Shown here: piece after piece, positions 8,720-16,711 of the stretch
How the letters are laid out: each line of letters opens with the position of its first letter
How positions within the stretch are numbered: position 1 is the stretch's first letter
Source: Lachnospiraceae bacterium
Lineage (GTDB): Bacteria > Bacillota > Clostridia > Lachnospirales > Lachnospiraceae
Direction of reading: 5' to 3'
NCBI GenBank assembly: GCA_016288005.1
Contig: JAEEXY010000003.1
Span: 1 to 64,000 of the forward strand
Length of the DNA stretch: 64,000 nucleotides
Translations under genes and position numbers: made by a program
Notes under the pieces: generated by a model
What the model saw: the letters and a program-made list of their open reading frames with translations, nothing else
Told to the model about the DNA's origin: nothing
The model's database searches: none

Positions 8720-8899
8720 GTAACTATTCACAGTTAATCTGAAAAAGGACAAATCGCAAGCTTGCTTGCAGATTCGTCCTTGTACAGATTACGCTGTGGA
8801 AGCTGGCCAAAACACACGAGTAATCGCAAGCTGCGAAGCAGCGGCTTCCGCCAAAGGCGGAAGGATTATGAGTGTTTTGGGGCAGCTGTGAATAGTTAC
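8720..8899. repeat. MITE-like multi-hairpin palindromic element
   Basis: A 180-bp non-coding element bounded by perfect 14-bp inverted repeats, GTAACTATTCACAG (8720-8733) and its complement (8886-8899). Inside are two side arms. Arm one runs 8735-8791 (TAATCTG with CAGATTA, containing AAGGAC with GTCCTT). Arm two runs 8807-8880 (CCAAAACAC with GTGTTTTGG, containing CTTCCGCC-AAA-GGCGGAAG at 8845-8863). As RNA it would fold into a cloverleaf-like shape. Its right end abuts the stop codon of the HD-GYP gene. The design resembles small non-autonomous elements mobilised in trans; no transposase is present. Confidence 0.75.
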
Positions 8900-8900
8900 G

Positions 8901-11072
8901 TCACTCTTCTCGTAGCCCCTTCGGTCCGAGCAGCGATTCATGCGTGATCGTTATCGCCCTGACCTCATCCGAGGCTGCCTCAAACAGTGCCGCGATCGCC
9001 GGGTCGAACTGGGTGCCGGCGCCCTCGGTGATTATCGACATAGCCTTTTCAAAGGTGAAAGGCTCCTTGTAGCTACGCTTCGAAACCAGCGCGTCGAAAA
9101 CATCGGCAACCGCCATGACTCTCGCCGAGAGAGGTATCTCCTCACCCTTCTTTCCGCTCGGATATCCGGTCCCGTCCCATCTCTCGTGATGATAGGTCGC
9201 CAGATTCTTTGCTTCCTTCAGATATCCCGTGTCCGAAACCAGGTTCATCGCGCTCGCGATGATCTTGTTTCCGGCTGTCGTATGGCTCTTCATTATCGCG
9301 AATTCTTCGTCCGTGAGCCTGCCCGGCTTATTCAGTATGACATCGGAGACCATGATCTTTCCGACATCGTGCAGAGGAGCGGAATTGATGACGTCCTCCA
9401 CATACTCATCGGTCAGGATATCCGGATACATACCCTTTTCTCTCATCTTATTCATGATCAGGCGCACATACGCGGCTGTCTTGCGCACGTGGTCGCCCGT
9501 GTTCTTGTCGCGGCTCTCGACCATATCGGCGAGCACGTAGATCAGGCCGTTCTGTATATGGCGGATCTCCTCGCCCTTGGCCTCCACGTCCTCGAGATAG
9601 CCTACGGTCTCGGCAATAGTCTTTGACAATGACTCGTACAGATTCTCTATCTCGTCACCTGTCGCTATATCCAGATGCTGCAGCCTGTCAACGCTTATCT
9701 CACGCGCTTCCTCGCTGTCGTACGCGAACTTTCTCGCCGAAACCGTCATCGCGGCGATAGGGTAGATCAGATGGTAATCGACCAGCCAGATGCACAGCGC
9801 CAGCACGAATATATAGAATCCCATGAACAGTGAGAATACCTTGGTCATGTAATTCAGTATTGAATTCCTGATCTCCTCGACCCTGATATCGGCCGCGGCA
9901 TAGCATACGCACTCTCCCTTTGAGTTGAAAATGGGCTCGAGTACGGTCAGCAGTCTGCCGTAGACCGTATCGTCGACCATCGGCTCGATCCTCTCACCGG
10001 CAAGCAGCTGGTCCTTATAAGGCTGCAGGTATGTCTCAAGTTCGATAACGTCTCCGGGGTTCTTGCCTTTGACCTCCGGAGTATCCAGATCGAATACGAC
10101 AGTCACTCCGACCGGCATAAAGCGGTAAACATAGATGAATTCAATATCGGGATTGCCGGATCTGATATGCTCGAGCATTCCCTCGACGCGGGCATAATCG
10201 GGGCCTGCCTCGCCCAGCTCTATATACTCGTCGATCCTCTCGGCATCGAGCACCTTTGCCGTCATGGACGCGGCGCTCTCGCAGCTGTAGGTATACTGGT
10301 CCATCGCGAAATTGCGGTAGAGGATATAGCTGATGATCGTCGTTACGACCGCAACGCAGACCATGATCGCGGAAATGATCGCAATGATCTTGCCGCGCAG
10401 CGAGAACGATCTGGTGCCGTTCTTTTTCGCGTAACGCAGCTCTTCTTCCGAAAGCGGAGCCTGGCGCCATCCGGTCATCCAGAGTCCGGGCTTGAGCCTG
10501 TCGGGGATGAGTTTGAGTATGATGAATACGAGAATAACGGTGATAGCCTTATCTACCAGGTCAATGACAATGTCCGACGTCATCTGGGCCCAGAATACAT
10601 TAAGCTTCCCGCTCTCAAGAAGTGCTCTCGCAAAAGGAGCGCTGATGCCCTCTCCCATACCGTAACCGTAGAGCAGGTAGGTGAGGATCGAGCCCAATAC
10701 GCCTCCGATAAAGGCAAACAGGGGGATGGTGAGCAAGGCTTTGCCCAGCCTGTCAAACCAGCCTTTTTTGCCGAGATAAGTACCTGCGGCAGCGATCATG
10801 GTAGACAGTACTACATAATACGCGTTGCCGGGGTTGCCCTGCATATTGATGATATTGTTGAGATATCCCACCGCGATACCGGGCAGATATCCTCCGAGAA
10901 CAGCCGCCACAAGCGTTCCCACATTATCGAGATACAGCGGGAGTCCAAGAGCGCCCGCAGCCCTCGGGAGAATAAAGTTAACGGCAACCGCGCCTACAAA
11001 AAAAGCGATCCGGAACATCAGGTATTTCCTGTCGCGTGCATTGACCGTATCTGAAGCAGCATTATTATCCAT
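8901..11072 (-). CDS. Membrane-sensor HD-GYP cyclic-di-GMP phosphodiesterase
   Basis: A 723-aa membrane protein. Residues 20-190 form about six hydrophobic segments resembling an ECF-transporter substrate-binding (S) component, a layout used as a ligand-sensing membrane domain. A further membrane helix (about 230-252), an extracellular sensor of about 160 residues, another helix (about 415-437) and a HAMP-like linker follow. The C-terminal domain is HD-GYP: HDVGKI at about residue 568, HHERWDGTGYP, and VADVFDAL. It should linearise or hydrolyse cyclic-di-GMP. Its 3' end abuts the multi-hairpin element. The catalytic assignment is firm; the ligand is unknown. Confidence 0.9.
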   Translation of the reverse strand: MDNNAASDTVNARDRKYLMFRIAFFVGAVAVNFILPRAAGALGLPLYLDNVGTLVAAVLGGYLPGIAVGYLNNIINMQGNPGNAYYVVLSTMIAAAGTYLGKKGWFDRLGKALLTIPLFAFIGGVLGSILTYLLYGYGMGEGISAPFARALLESGKLNVFWAQMTSDIVIDLVDKAITVILVFIILKLIPDRLKPGLWMTGWRQAPLSEEELRYAKKNGTRSFSLRGKIIAIISAIMVCVAVVTTIISYILYRNFAMDQYTYSCESAASMTAKVLDAERIDEYIELGEAGPDYARVEGMLEHIRSGNPDIEFIYVYRFMPVGVTVVFDLDTPEVKGKNPGDVIELETYLQPYKDQLLAGERIEPMVDDTVYGRLLTVLEPIFNSKGECVCYAAADIRVEEIRNSILNYMTKVFSLFMGFYIFVLALCIWLVDYHLIYPIAAMTVSARKFAYDSEEAREISVDRLQHLDIATGDEIENLYESLSKTIAETVGYLEDVEAKGEEIRHIQNGLIYVLADMVESRDKNTGDHVRKTAAYVRLIMNKMREKGMYPDILTDEYVEDVINSAPLHDVGKIMVSDVILNKPGRLTDEEFAIMKSHTTAGNKIIASAMNLVSDTGYLKEAKNLATYHHERWDGTGYPSGKKGEEIPLSARVMAVADVFDALVSKRSYKEPFTFEKAMSIITEGAGTQFDPAIAALFEAASDEVRAITITHESLLGPKGLREE

Positions 11073-11220
11073 GATAGGTTCACCTCTTAATCGAGAATAA
11101 TCCTAAAGCACCCACCCTTAATGTAGCAGATAATAAAAAATAATTCAATAGCCGTGAAGTCTTGCGTCATCCTTCCCGGTTTATGTGAATCAATCCGATA
11201 ACAGGTTATAGAAATTTTAT

Positions 11221-11249
11221 TTGACTTTCCCGGTCTATGCGAGTAGCAT
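11221..11249 (+). promoter_or_regulatory. Promoter of the YczE-like gene
   Basis: TTGACT (11221-11226) and TAGCAT (11244-11249) with a 17-bp spacer. The upstream in-frame ATG at 11237 lies inside this promoter, which supports the start at 11288. Confidence 0.5.
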
Positions 11250-11287
11250 GGTCTCGCATGTTTACATTACAACAGACAGGATCATTT

Positions 11288-12013
11288 ATGAAAAAGCTTA
11301 ATATATCTGAAAATAAGACCGTTCGCAGCATACTGCTCAACTTTGTTATCGCGACGGTATCACTGTTTTTTAACGGTTTCGGTATCTACCTTACAATGAA
11401 GGCCGGCATCGGCGCGGCGCCGTGGGACGTACTGAGTCTGGGTCTGTCAAAGACCTTCGGCATACTCTACGGCACGGCCTCGATATCCGTTTCGGTCACC
11501 ATACTGATAATAGACATCCTGATGAAGGAGCCGATCGGGCTCGCGATGATCATAGACGCGATCGTGGTCGGAAAATCGGTCGATTTCTTCAATTACATAA
11601 ACCCGGTACCGGCCCCCGAAACCGTTCCGGGCAGTATCGGCCTTCTGCTCCTCGGACTCATTGTGATAGGCTATACACAGCTGTTCTATATGCGCGCGGC
11701 GCTCGGCTGCGGCCCGAGAGACACACTGCTCGTCGGCCTGAAAAAGAGGCTTACGCGTATACCCATCGGTGCCGTGAGCATCGGTCTGTTAAGCACCGCG
11801 ACGCTGATCGGTTATCTCCTCGGCGGACCTGTGGGTTTAGGCACTCTTCTCTGCGCGTTCCTGCAGGGACCCATCATGCAGCTGTCCTTCCGTTCGCTCT
11901 CTTTCGACGCGACACGCGTCAGCCACCAGAGATTCTCCGAAACATTTGCGGTATTTGCCGCAGCATTCAAAAACCGGCACGGTTTTTCTGCCGGCAGACG
12001 CAAGCACGCCTGA
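11288..12013 (+). CDS. YczE/YitT-like integral membrane protein
   Basis: A 241-aa membrane protein with about five hydrophobic segments and the family blocks GFGIYLTMKAGIGAAPWDVL, GTASI and ALGCGPRDTLLVGL. Members of the YczE/YyaS/YitT group are membrane proteins of uncertain, possibly transport-related, function. The start at 11288 follows AGGA by 6 nt; an ATG 17 codons upstream lies within the promoter and has no ribosome-binding site. The gene is monocistronic, transcribed divergently from the HD-GYP gene, and ends at a shared terminator hairpin. Confidence 0.85.
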   Translation: MKKLNISENKTVRSILLNFVIATVSLFFNGFGIYLTMKAGIGAAPWDVLSLGLSKTFGILYGTASISVSVTILIIDILMKEPIGLAMIIDAIVVGKSVDFFNYINPVPAPETVPGSIGLLLLGLIVIGYTQLFYMRAALGCGPRDTLLVGLKKRLTRIPIGAVSIGLLSTATLIGYLLGGPVGLGTLLCAFLQGPIMQLSFRSLSFDATRVSHQRFSETFAVFAAAFKNRHGFSAGRRKHA

Positions 12014-12025
12014 GATAAAGACATG

Positions 12026-12060
12026 AAGACATGGGGACGGTTCTTCCGTCCCCATGTCTT
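12026..12060. terminator. Bidirectional terminator built on a GGGGACGG palindrome
   Basis: A perfect 15-bp stem (12026-12040 with 12046-12060) and 5-nt loop TTCTT lies between convergent genes. The core GGGGACGGTTCTTCCGTCCCC-type palindrome resembles sequences linked to REP-associated transposases in many bacteria, so this may be a repeat element reused as a terminator. Confidence 0.65.
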
Positions 12061-12622
12061 ATATCCCGTAGACTGCCACGCCAAGGCATGCGGCGATCGC
12101 TATCAGCATTATCGGGGAGACCTTGTGTTTGAGAACTTTTCGCGAGCCGAAATAGATCAGCGCCAGCACTGCCGCAAGGATCGGCGCCGCAATGTCGCGC
12201 TCCGCGTCAAACAGCGGATATATGCTGCTGATCAGCACCATATAGACACCTGTCGCGCCGATGATGCCGATGATGCAGGGCATCAGTCCGCCCAGTACGG
12301 CACGGACATATTTATTCTCCAGCAGTTTTTTTAAGACGATCATTATCAGCAGGATCAGGAAAAACGCAGGCAGGACCACCGCAAGCGTGGCGATGACTCC
12401 GCCCAAAACGCCGCCCTTCGTGCTGCCGACATAGGTCGCGAGATTGACCGTGATAGGGCCCGGAGTCGATTCGCTGACCGCGATCATATCCATTATCACT
12501 TCTTCGTCGAGCCATCCGTAGTAGAGCACCACATCCCTGATCAGCGGGATGGCGCCGTACGCGCCTCCGAACGAAAACAGCCCCACAACGAGAAATCCGA
12601 TAAGCAGTTCAATATATATCAT
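12059..12622 (-). CDS. Chromate transporter family protein, second subunit
   Basis: Short-chain CHR family membrane protein (187 aa, about six hydrophobic segments) carrying the family block FGGAYGAIPLIRDV and the signature ESTPGPITVNLATYVG. In bacteria with split ChrA the two halves, each with one CHR domain, are made as adjacent genes and are thought to work together. It overlaps its partner by 4 bp. Family members export chromate, but in gut anaerobes the real substrate is uncertain; sulfate or another oxyanion is possible. Confidence 0.88.
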   Translation of the reverse strand: MIYIELLIGFLVVGLFSFGGAYGAIPLIRDVVLYYGWLDEEVIMDMIAVSESTPGPITVNLATYVGSTKGGVLGGVIATLAVVLPAFFLILLIMIVLKKLLENKYVRAVLGGLMPCIIGIIGATGVYMVLISSIYPLFDAERDIAAPILAAVLALIYFGSRKVLKHKVSPIMLIAIAACLGVAVYGI

Positions 12623-13191
12623 TTCCGCTCACCATCCTCTCCAGACGGCGCGCCCTGTATCACGAATATTACGAGGCTCACGACCGCGGCGACCAGCATG
12701 ATCCCTATCGAAGAGAATTTCCACGAGAAAATATTGATCAGCAGCATCGCAAGGAACGATCCGCCCATGATGATGCAGGGGATCAGTTTCTTTTTCATCT
12801 GTTTTATCATCTTGACCGCAACATCAATGATCAGTATGCCGACCGCGATGCGGATGCCCCTGAACGCTCCCGCGATCCACGTGATCTCCAGGAAATCATC
12901 GAGAAAAACCGAGATCAGATAGATAATGACAAATGACGGCAGCACCATGCCGACCGTCGCGGCTATGGCGCCTGCCATACCCTTTTGCTTATAGCCGACA
13001 AATGTCGCGCAATTTATCGCGATCGGCCCCGGTGTGGACTCGGCGATCACCGTGACCCTCATCATCTCATCGTGCGTTATCCATTTTTTCTGTTCGACAC
13101 AGATGCTCTCAATGATCGAGATCATCGCATATCCTCCGCCGAAAGTGAACAGGCCTATCTTGGCAAAGGTTAAAAATAATGTAAGCAGCAT
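12619..13191 (-). CDS. Chromate transporter family protein, first subunit
   Basis: The upstream half of the split CHR transporter (190 aa). It shows FTFGGGYAMISII and the signature AESTPGPIAINCATFVGY, followed by about five more hydrophobic stretches. I take the ATG at 13191 because MLLTLFLTF matches the usual N-terminus of the family; a TTG 30 bp upstream is in frame but has no ribosome-binding site. It shares an operon with the second half through a 4-bp overlap. As for its partner, the transported anion cannot be told from sequence. Confidence 0.85.
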   Translation of the reverse strand: MLLTLFLTFAKIGLFTFGGGYAMISIIESICVEQKKWITHDEMMRVTVIAESTPGPIAINCATFVGYKQKGMAGAIAATVGMVLPSFVIIYLISVFLDDFLEITWIAGAFRGIRIAVGILIIDVAVKMIKQMKKKLIPCIIMGGSFLAMLLINIFSWKFSSIGIMLVAAVVSLVIFVIQGAPSGEDGERK

Positions 13192-13252
13192 ATCTTTCTC
13201 TTTCTTTCCGAAAATGATCAATGTTGCTTACATTATATCCCATACTTATTTT

Positions 13253-15568
13253 TTATTCTATAGTCTTGAGAGCTTCACTCTTTTCGATCCTGCGTATCTT
13301 TAACAGCTGCAGCGCCGCGACCGCGATATAGCTTCCGATGCCGAGCAGAACCATATTGATGTAGCAGTCGTTGCTGATGCAGTAAGGCAGATATCCGCTC
13401 ATGCGCTTATACAGATATGTCCTGAATATCAGCCTCATCAGCCGGTCTACCAGAGGTATCGCAAGCAGCAGGCTGCCGATGACCACTATCGAGGTCGAAA
13501 CGATGTACAGGCCTCCGATCTCGCCCGGCGTAAAGCCGAGTATCTTTGTCATCGAAATGCTGACAGCGTTGCGCTCAATAACCTGTTTTGCGAGCAGATA
13601 TACCATCAGCACGAACATGATCACACCGAACCACCGTACCGGTCCCATGAAAGACGCGAACGATTTCCAGAGCTGGTCCGCAAAACCGCTCATGCTCTCG
13701 CTGTCAACGACCATATAAACATTTGACGTCGTCAGACTCTCCAGCTTTTCATCCGAAAAATATCCGCTGTAATAATCAGGGGTTTTCCCAAATGTCGTAT
13801 TAAACTCACCGATCCTTACAAATACCGCGAGCGAAGCCTCGTAGGGATAATCCCCCGCCACCGTAAAATCGTAATACTTGTCGGAGTATTTGTCGTAGAG
13901 GCTGACAGTATCGCCTTCCTTCAGGCCGTATTTGTCCATGAATCCATTCGAGACCAGAGCCTTGCCCTCAGGGATATCTTTTTTGATGTATCTGCTGCCT
14001 TCCACGATACCGTATACGGATATCCCGTCGGTCTTATAATCCTTGCGCGACGTCTCGAGCGAAGAGATCGCAAAGCGCTCGGCGCCGGCTTCAGAAGCCT
14101 CCTCGGGAGTCTTCATGAGATACTGGTAGCGGCTGATCGAGGTATCCACGATGCGTCTGGAAACTTCACCCAGCAGCGGCTGGAACATCAGTCCGAATAT
14201 GATTATCGCTCCCGCGAGTACGACTCCGACCATCATGGTCACATAATTCGACATGTTCTGGAAAATGATGCGGATACGGAATCTCCAGGTAAACGGGATC
14301 TTTGTTGAAAGGCGCATCGCGCGCTTCTTTTTGCTGCCGGATATCTCGCGGCGGAGGAATGACAGCGGTCTGATCCTCAGCTTCCGGATGAGGATCGCGA
14401 AATTGATGACGATCATGATCACCGTCGGGATCAGAGTGGTCTTAAGGAACGCTTCCCTGTTCCACGAAACATGCACATTGCCGAGAGAATACATTGAGCG
14501 GTATATGCTCATCATGAATTCTCTCATCCATGTATAGCCTATGATATTTCCGACGATCATGCCGATGAGGAATGAGCAGAGGGGCAAGACCGCATAATGT
14601 CTGACCATCTCGCCGCGGGTATAGCCCGACGCGCGCAGTGTTCCGATGACAGACGCCTCTCTGGTCAGCGTATTGATCGTCGTAACCGCCACGATAAACG
14701 CGAGCACCGCCACGACGATATACAGGAACATGGATATCGAGGCGCTGTCGCCGTTCATGTCCTCTCCCGCGAAATTGATCGCTTTGTTCTCGTACGCCGC
14801 CAGGAAATCCGTGACTTCAAGCATTGTAAGGCCCTGTTCGCCGGCCATTGCCCGCATGTAGATCTCAGTGTTCGCGGCTGTCAGTTCGTCTCGCAGCGCT
14901 TCCAGCACCTTTTCCGACGCTTCACGCTTTTCCTTGTCCGTTACGGCCTCGGTTTTATATCTCCATGCGTAGTTTACGGTCACATGATCGGACGAAAAAG
15001 CTTCAAAGCCCTCCTCCGTCATCAGGCCGATCCCGAAGCTGTCCTTATCAAACATCAGGTCCGCGTTGTCCTTAAACAGCGCGCTGTAGTTCGGCAGCGC
15101 CACAAAACCCGTGATCGTAAGCTCATGTCCGTCGACGGGGATGCGGTCGCCTATCTTCAGGTCATGCGCCTCGGGCTGGAGATTGTCCAGTGCTATCTCA
15201 TCATTTTTTTCGGGCAGTTTTCCCTCAAAGACCTCAGGCATGTTCACGCTGTCCGAGACCGTATAGACCCTGAGCGTTCTGCCGTTGTTTATCTCTTCGA
15301 AATAGTCTGCGGCAAACAAAGTGATATCCGCTTTTTCGGCCACAGCGTCCAGCAGTTCCCTGTCGGGCCTGATGTTGAACGACAGATGTCCGTCCTCCAC
15401 ACGGTTGTTTTTCAGGTTCCCGTAATATGAATCGGCCACATCGGCATTGGCTGAGAGAAAGCCCGAAACCACCGAAACGACCATTACTATGAAAAGAAAG
15501 ATTACCAGGTATTTTCCGAGATCGGACTTAAGCTCACGGAAAAACCTCTTATTCATGGGATTCTTCAT
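13253..15568 (-). CDS. FtsX-type ABC transporter permease
   Basis: A 771-aa MacB/FtsX-superfamily permease. A membrane helix near residues 20-40 is followed by a large extracellular domain (about 45-270), three helices (about 275-400), a second membrane block with another extracellular domain (about 450-650), and three C-terminal helices. The start at 15568 lies 6 nt after AAGGAGG; a GTG six codons upstream is rejected because it overlaps that site. It follows its ATPase gene by 11 bp. The pair would make a mechanotransmission-type ABC system that moves lipids, peptides or drugs out of the membrane. The possible manganese riboswitch in the leader makes a metal-related role worth considering. 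Confidence 0.9.
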   Translation of the reverse strand: MKNPMNKRFFRELKSDLGKYLVIFLFIVMVVSVVSGFLSANADVADSYYGNLKNNRVEDGHLSFNIRPDRELLDAVAEKADITLFAADYFEEINNGRTLRVYTVSDSVNMPEVFEGKLPEKNDEIALDNLQPEAHDLKIGDRIPVDGHELTITGFVALPNYSALFKDNADLMFDKDSFGIGLMTEEGFEAFSSDHVTVNYAWRYKTEAVTDKEKREASEKVLEALRDELTAANTEIYMRAMAGEQGLTMLEVTDFLAAYENKAINFAGEDMNGDSASISMFLYIVVAVLAFIVAVTTINTLTREASVIGTLRASGYTRGEMVRHYAVLPLCSFLIGMIVGNIIGYTWMREFMMSIYRSMYSLGNVHVSWNREAFLKTTLIPTVIMIVINFAILIRKLRIRPLSFLRREISGSKKKRAMRLSTKIPFTWRFRIRIIFQNMSNYVTMMVGVVLAGAIIIFGLMFQPLLGEVSRRIVDTSISRYQYLMKTPEEASEAGAERFAISSLETSRKDYKTDGISVYGIVEGSRYIKKDIPEGKALVSNGFMDKYGLKEGDTVSLYDKYSDKYYDFTVAGDYPYEASLAVFVRIGEFNTTFGKTPDYYSGYFSDEKLESLTTSNVYMVVDSESMSGFADQLWKSFASFMGPVRWFGVIMFVLMVYLLAKQVIERNAVSISMTKILGFTPGEIGGLYIVSTSIVVIGSLLLAIPLVDRLMRLIFRTYLYKRMSGYLPYCISNDCYINMVLLGIGSYIAVAALQLLKIRRIEKSEALKTIE

Positions 15569-15579
15569 CGTAAGCCTCC

Positions 15580-16281
15580 TTACCACTCGATCTCGGAAAC
15601 GGGCATGCGCTTCTCATTCAGATAGTTGCTGTGCACGCGCCCGTCACGGAGTTTTACGACCCTGTCCGCCATATACTTTAAGGCATCGTTGTGGGTTACC
15701 ATGATGATCGTATTGCCGTACTCGCTGTTGATGCGTTCGAGCAATGTGAGGATTTCCTTGGAAGTGTTGTAATCGAGCGCGCCCGTGGGCTCGTCGCAGA
15801 GAAGTATATCGGGATTTTTGATGACAGCGCGTCCGATCGCGGTACGCTGCTGCTGTCCGCCCGAGAGCTGGTTGGGAAGTTTGTTCCGGTGTTCGTACAG
15901 GCCGAGTGTCTTTAACAGTTCGTCAACCTGCAGCGGTTTTTTGCTCAGATATGCGCCGACCTCTATGTTCTCGCGCACGGTAAGATTGGGAATAAGATTG
16001 TACAGCTGGAATACATAGCCGAGATGATTCCGCCGGTACTGTGTGAGCCGCTTTTCGTTCATGTCGGCGGTTTTTTCGTTGTCGATCATCACATAACCTT
16101 CGTCGGCGTCATCGATGCCTCCGATAATATTGAGAAGCGTTGATTTTCCGCTGCCCGACGGCCCGAGCAGCACACACAGCTCTCCTTTTTCGATCGACAG
16201 GTTCACGCCGGTCAGCACCGCCGTCCGCGCCTCTCCTTCACCGTAGTGTTTTTTTACGTTTTTGATCTCCACAAAACTCAT
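15580..16281 (-). CDS. LolD/MacB-type ABC transporter ATPase
   Basis: A 233-aa ATP-binding subunit with Walker [11 protein letters not shown]-loop [12 protein letters not shown], signature LSGGQQQR, Walker [13 protein letters not shown], and switch His in VTHND. These are the typical LolD/MacB/FtsE features that pair with FtsX-type permeases. Its stop codon overlaps the ribosome-binding site of the permease gene. It is the first gene after the candidate riboswitch and terminator in the leader. Confidence 0.94.
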   Translation of the reverse strand: MSFVEIKNVKKHYGEGEARTAVLTGVNLSIEKGELCVLLGPSGSGKSTLLNIIGGIDDADEGYVMIDNEKTADMNEKRLTQYRRNHLGYVFQLYNLIPNLTVRENIEVGAYLSKKPLQVDELLKTLGLYEHRNKLPNQLSGGQQQRTAIGRAVIKNPDILLCDEPTGALDYNTSKEILTLLERINSEYGNTIIMVTHNDALKYMADRVVKLRDGRVHSNYLNEKRMPVSEIEW

Positions 16282-16306
16282 TTTCCTGACTCCTTCCTAT
16301 ATACGT

Positions 16307-16339
16307 TAAAAGACCGGATATGCTGTGCCATATCCGGTC
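16307..16339 (-). terminator. Leader terminator (riboswitch expression platform)
   Basis: An 11-bp stem GACCGGATATG (16312-16322) with its complement (16329-16339), loop of 6 nt, followed on the minus strand by TTTT. It lies between the aptamer and the ABC ATPase start, with no gene between, so it probably acts as a conditional terminator. Confidence 0.75.
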
Positions 16340-16389
16340 CGTATCATCTGTATTTCGGAAGAGACAATATCCATGTATGGCAAAGCATA

Positions 16390-16479
16390 CATGAGTCTCG
16401 CAAATTAAAGCAAGCCAGGCGAAAACCGCCAGGATGTTGACTTGCTGCTCTTTGAGTTAGAGCTTGCTACTCCCCCATG
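16390..16479 (-). promoter_or_regulatory. Candidate yybP-ykoY (manganese) riboswitch aptamer
   Basis: Read on the minus strand, the RNA starts CAUGGGGGAGUAGC and closes with GCGAGACUCAUG, giving a P1 of CAUGGG with CUCAUG. Inside is the stem AGCAAG/CUUGCU enclosing UCAACAU, GGCG-GUUUU-CGCC and UGG. The GGGGAGUAG start, the GUCAACA element, the C/UGG before the closing strand and the final GCGAGAC match the yybP-ykoY family as I remember it. Its members bind Mn2+ and usually switch on manganese exporters. A downstream hairpin (16373-16392) competes for the 3' strand of P1, and a terminator follows. This covers most of the 430-bp gene-free stretch 16282-16711. Confidence 0.75.
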
Positions 16480-16490
16480 GGTTTGTCATT

Positions 16491-16519
16491 ATTATAGGCT
16501 TAATCGATTAAGAAGACAA
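16491..16519 (-). promoter_or_regulatory. Sigma-A promoter of the riboswitch-ABC operon
   Basis: TTGTCT (16514-16519) and TATAAT (16491-16496) on the minus strand with a 17-bp spacer. Predicted transcription starts near 16484, so the transcript begins just before the aptamer. Confidence 0.75.
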
Positions 16520-16711
16520 TTGGCAATTTTGCCGAATTAGCCCTGTCTAACTCGCACTGAATTAGGTAATAATTTGCAAAACGGAGTGAAAACCACAGGA
16601 TAATACATTGAGCGCTCTCCCTTCGTCATGCTAAAATATTCGCAAAGCTTATACCCCGGCAAGCAGTCAAGCACCGGGAAACATCTAAGTACAGATAAGA
16701 GGAGGCACGGC

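Noticed and set aside
11237-11287. Upstream ATG as start of the YczE-like protein
   Set aside because: It falls between the -35 and -10 elements of the promoter and has no ribosome-binding site; the family N-terminus begins at 11288.
16373-16480. Reading the leader RNA as a cyclic-di-GMP or NiCo riboswitch
   Set aside because: The GGGGAGUAG start, GUCAACA element and GCGAGAC closing strand do not fit those classes as I remember them; yybP-ykoY fits better.
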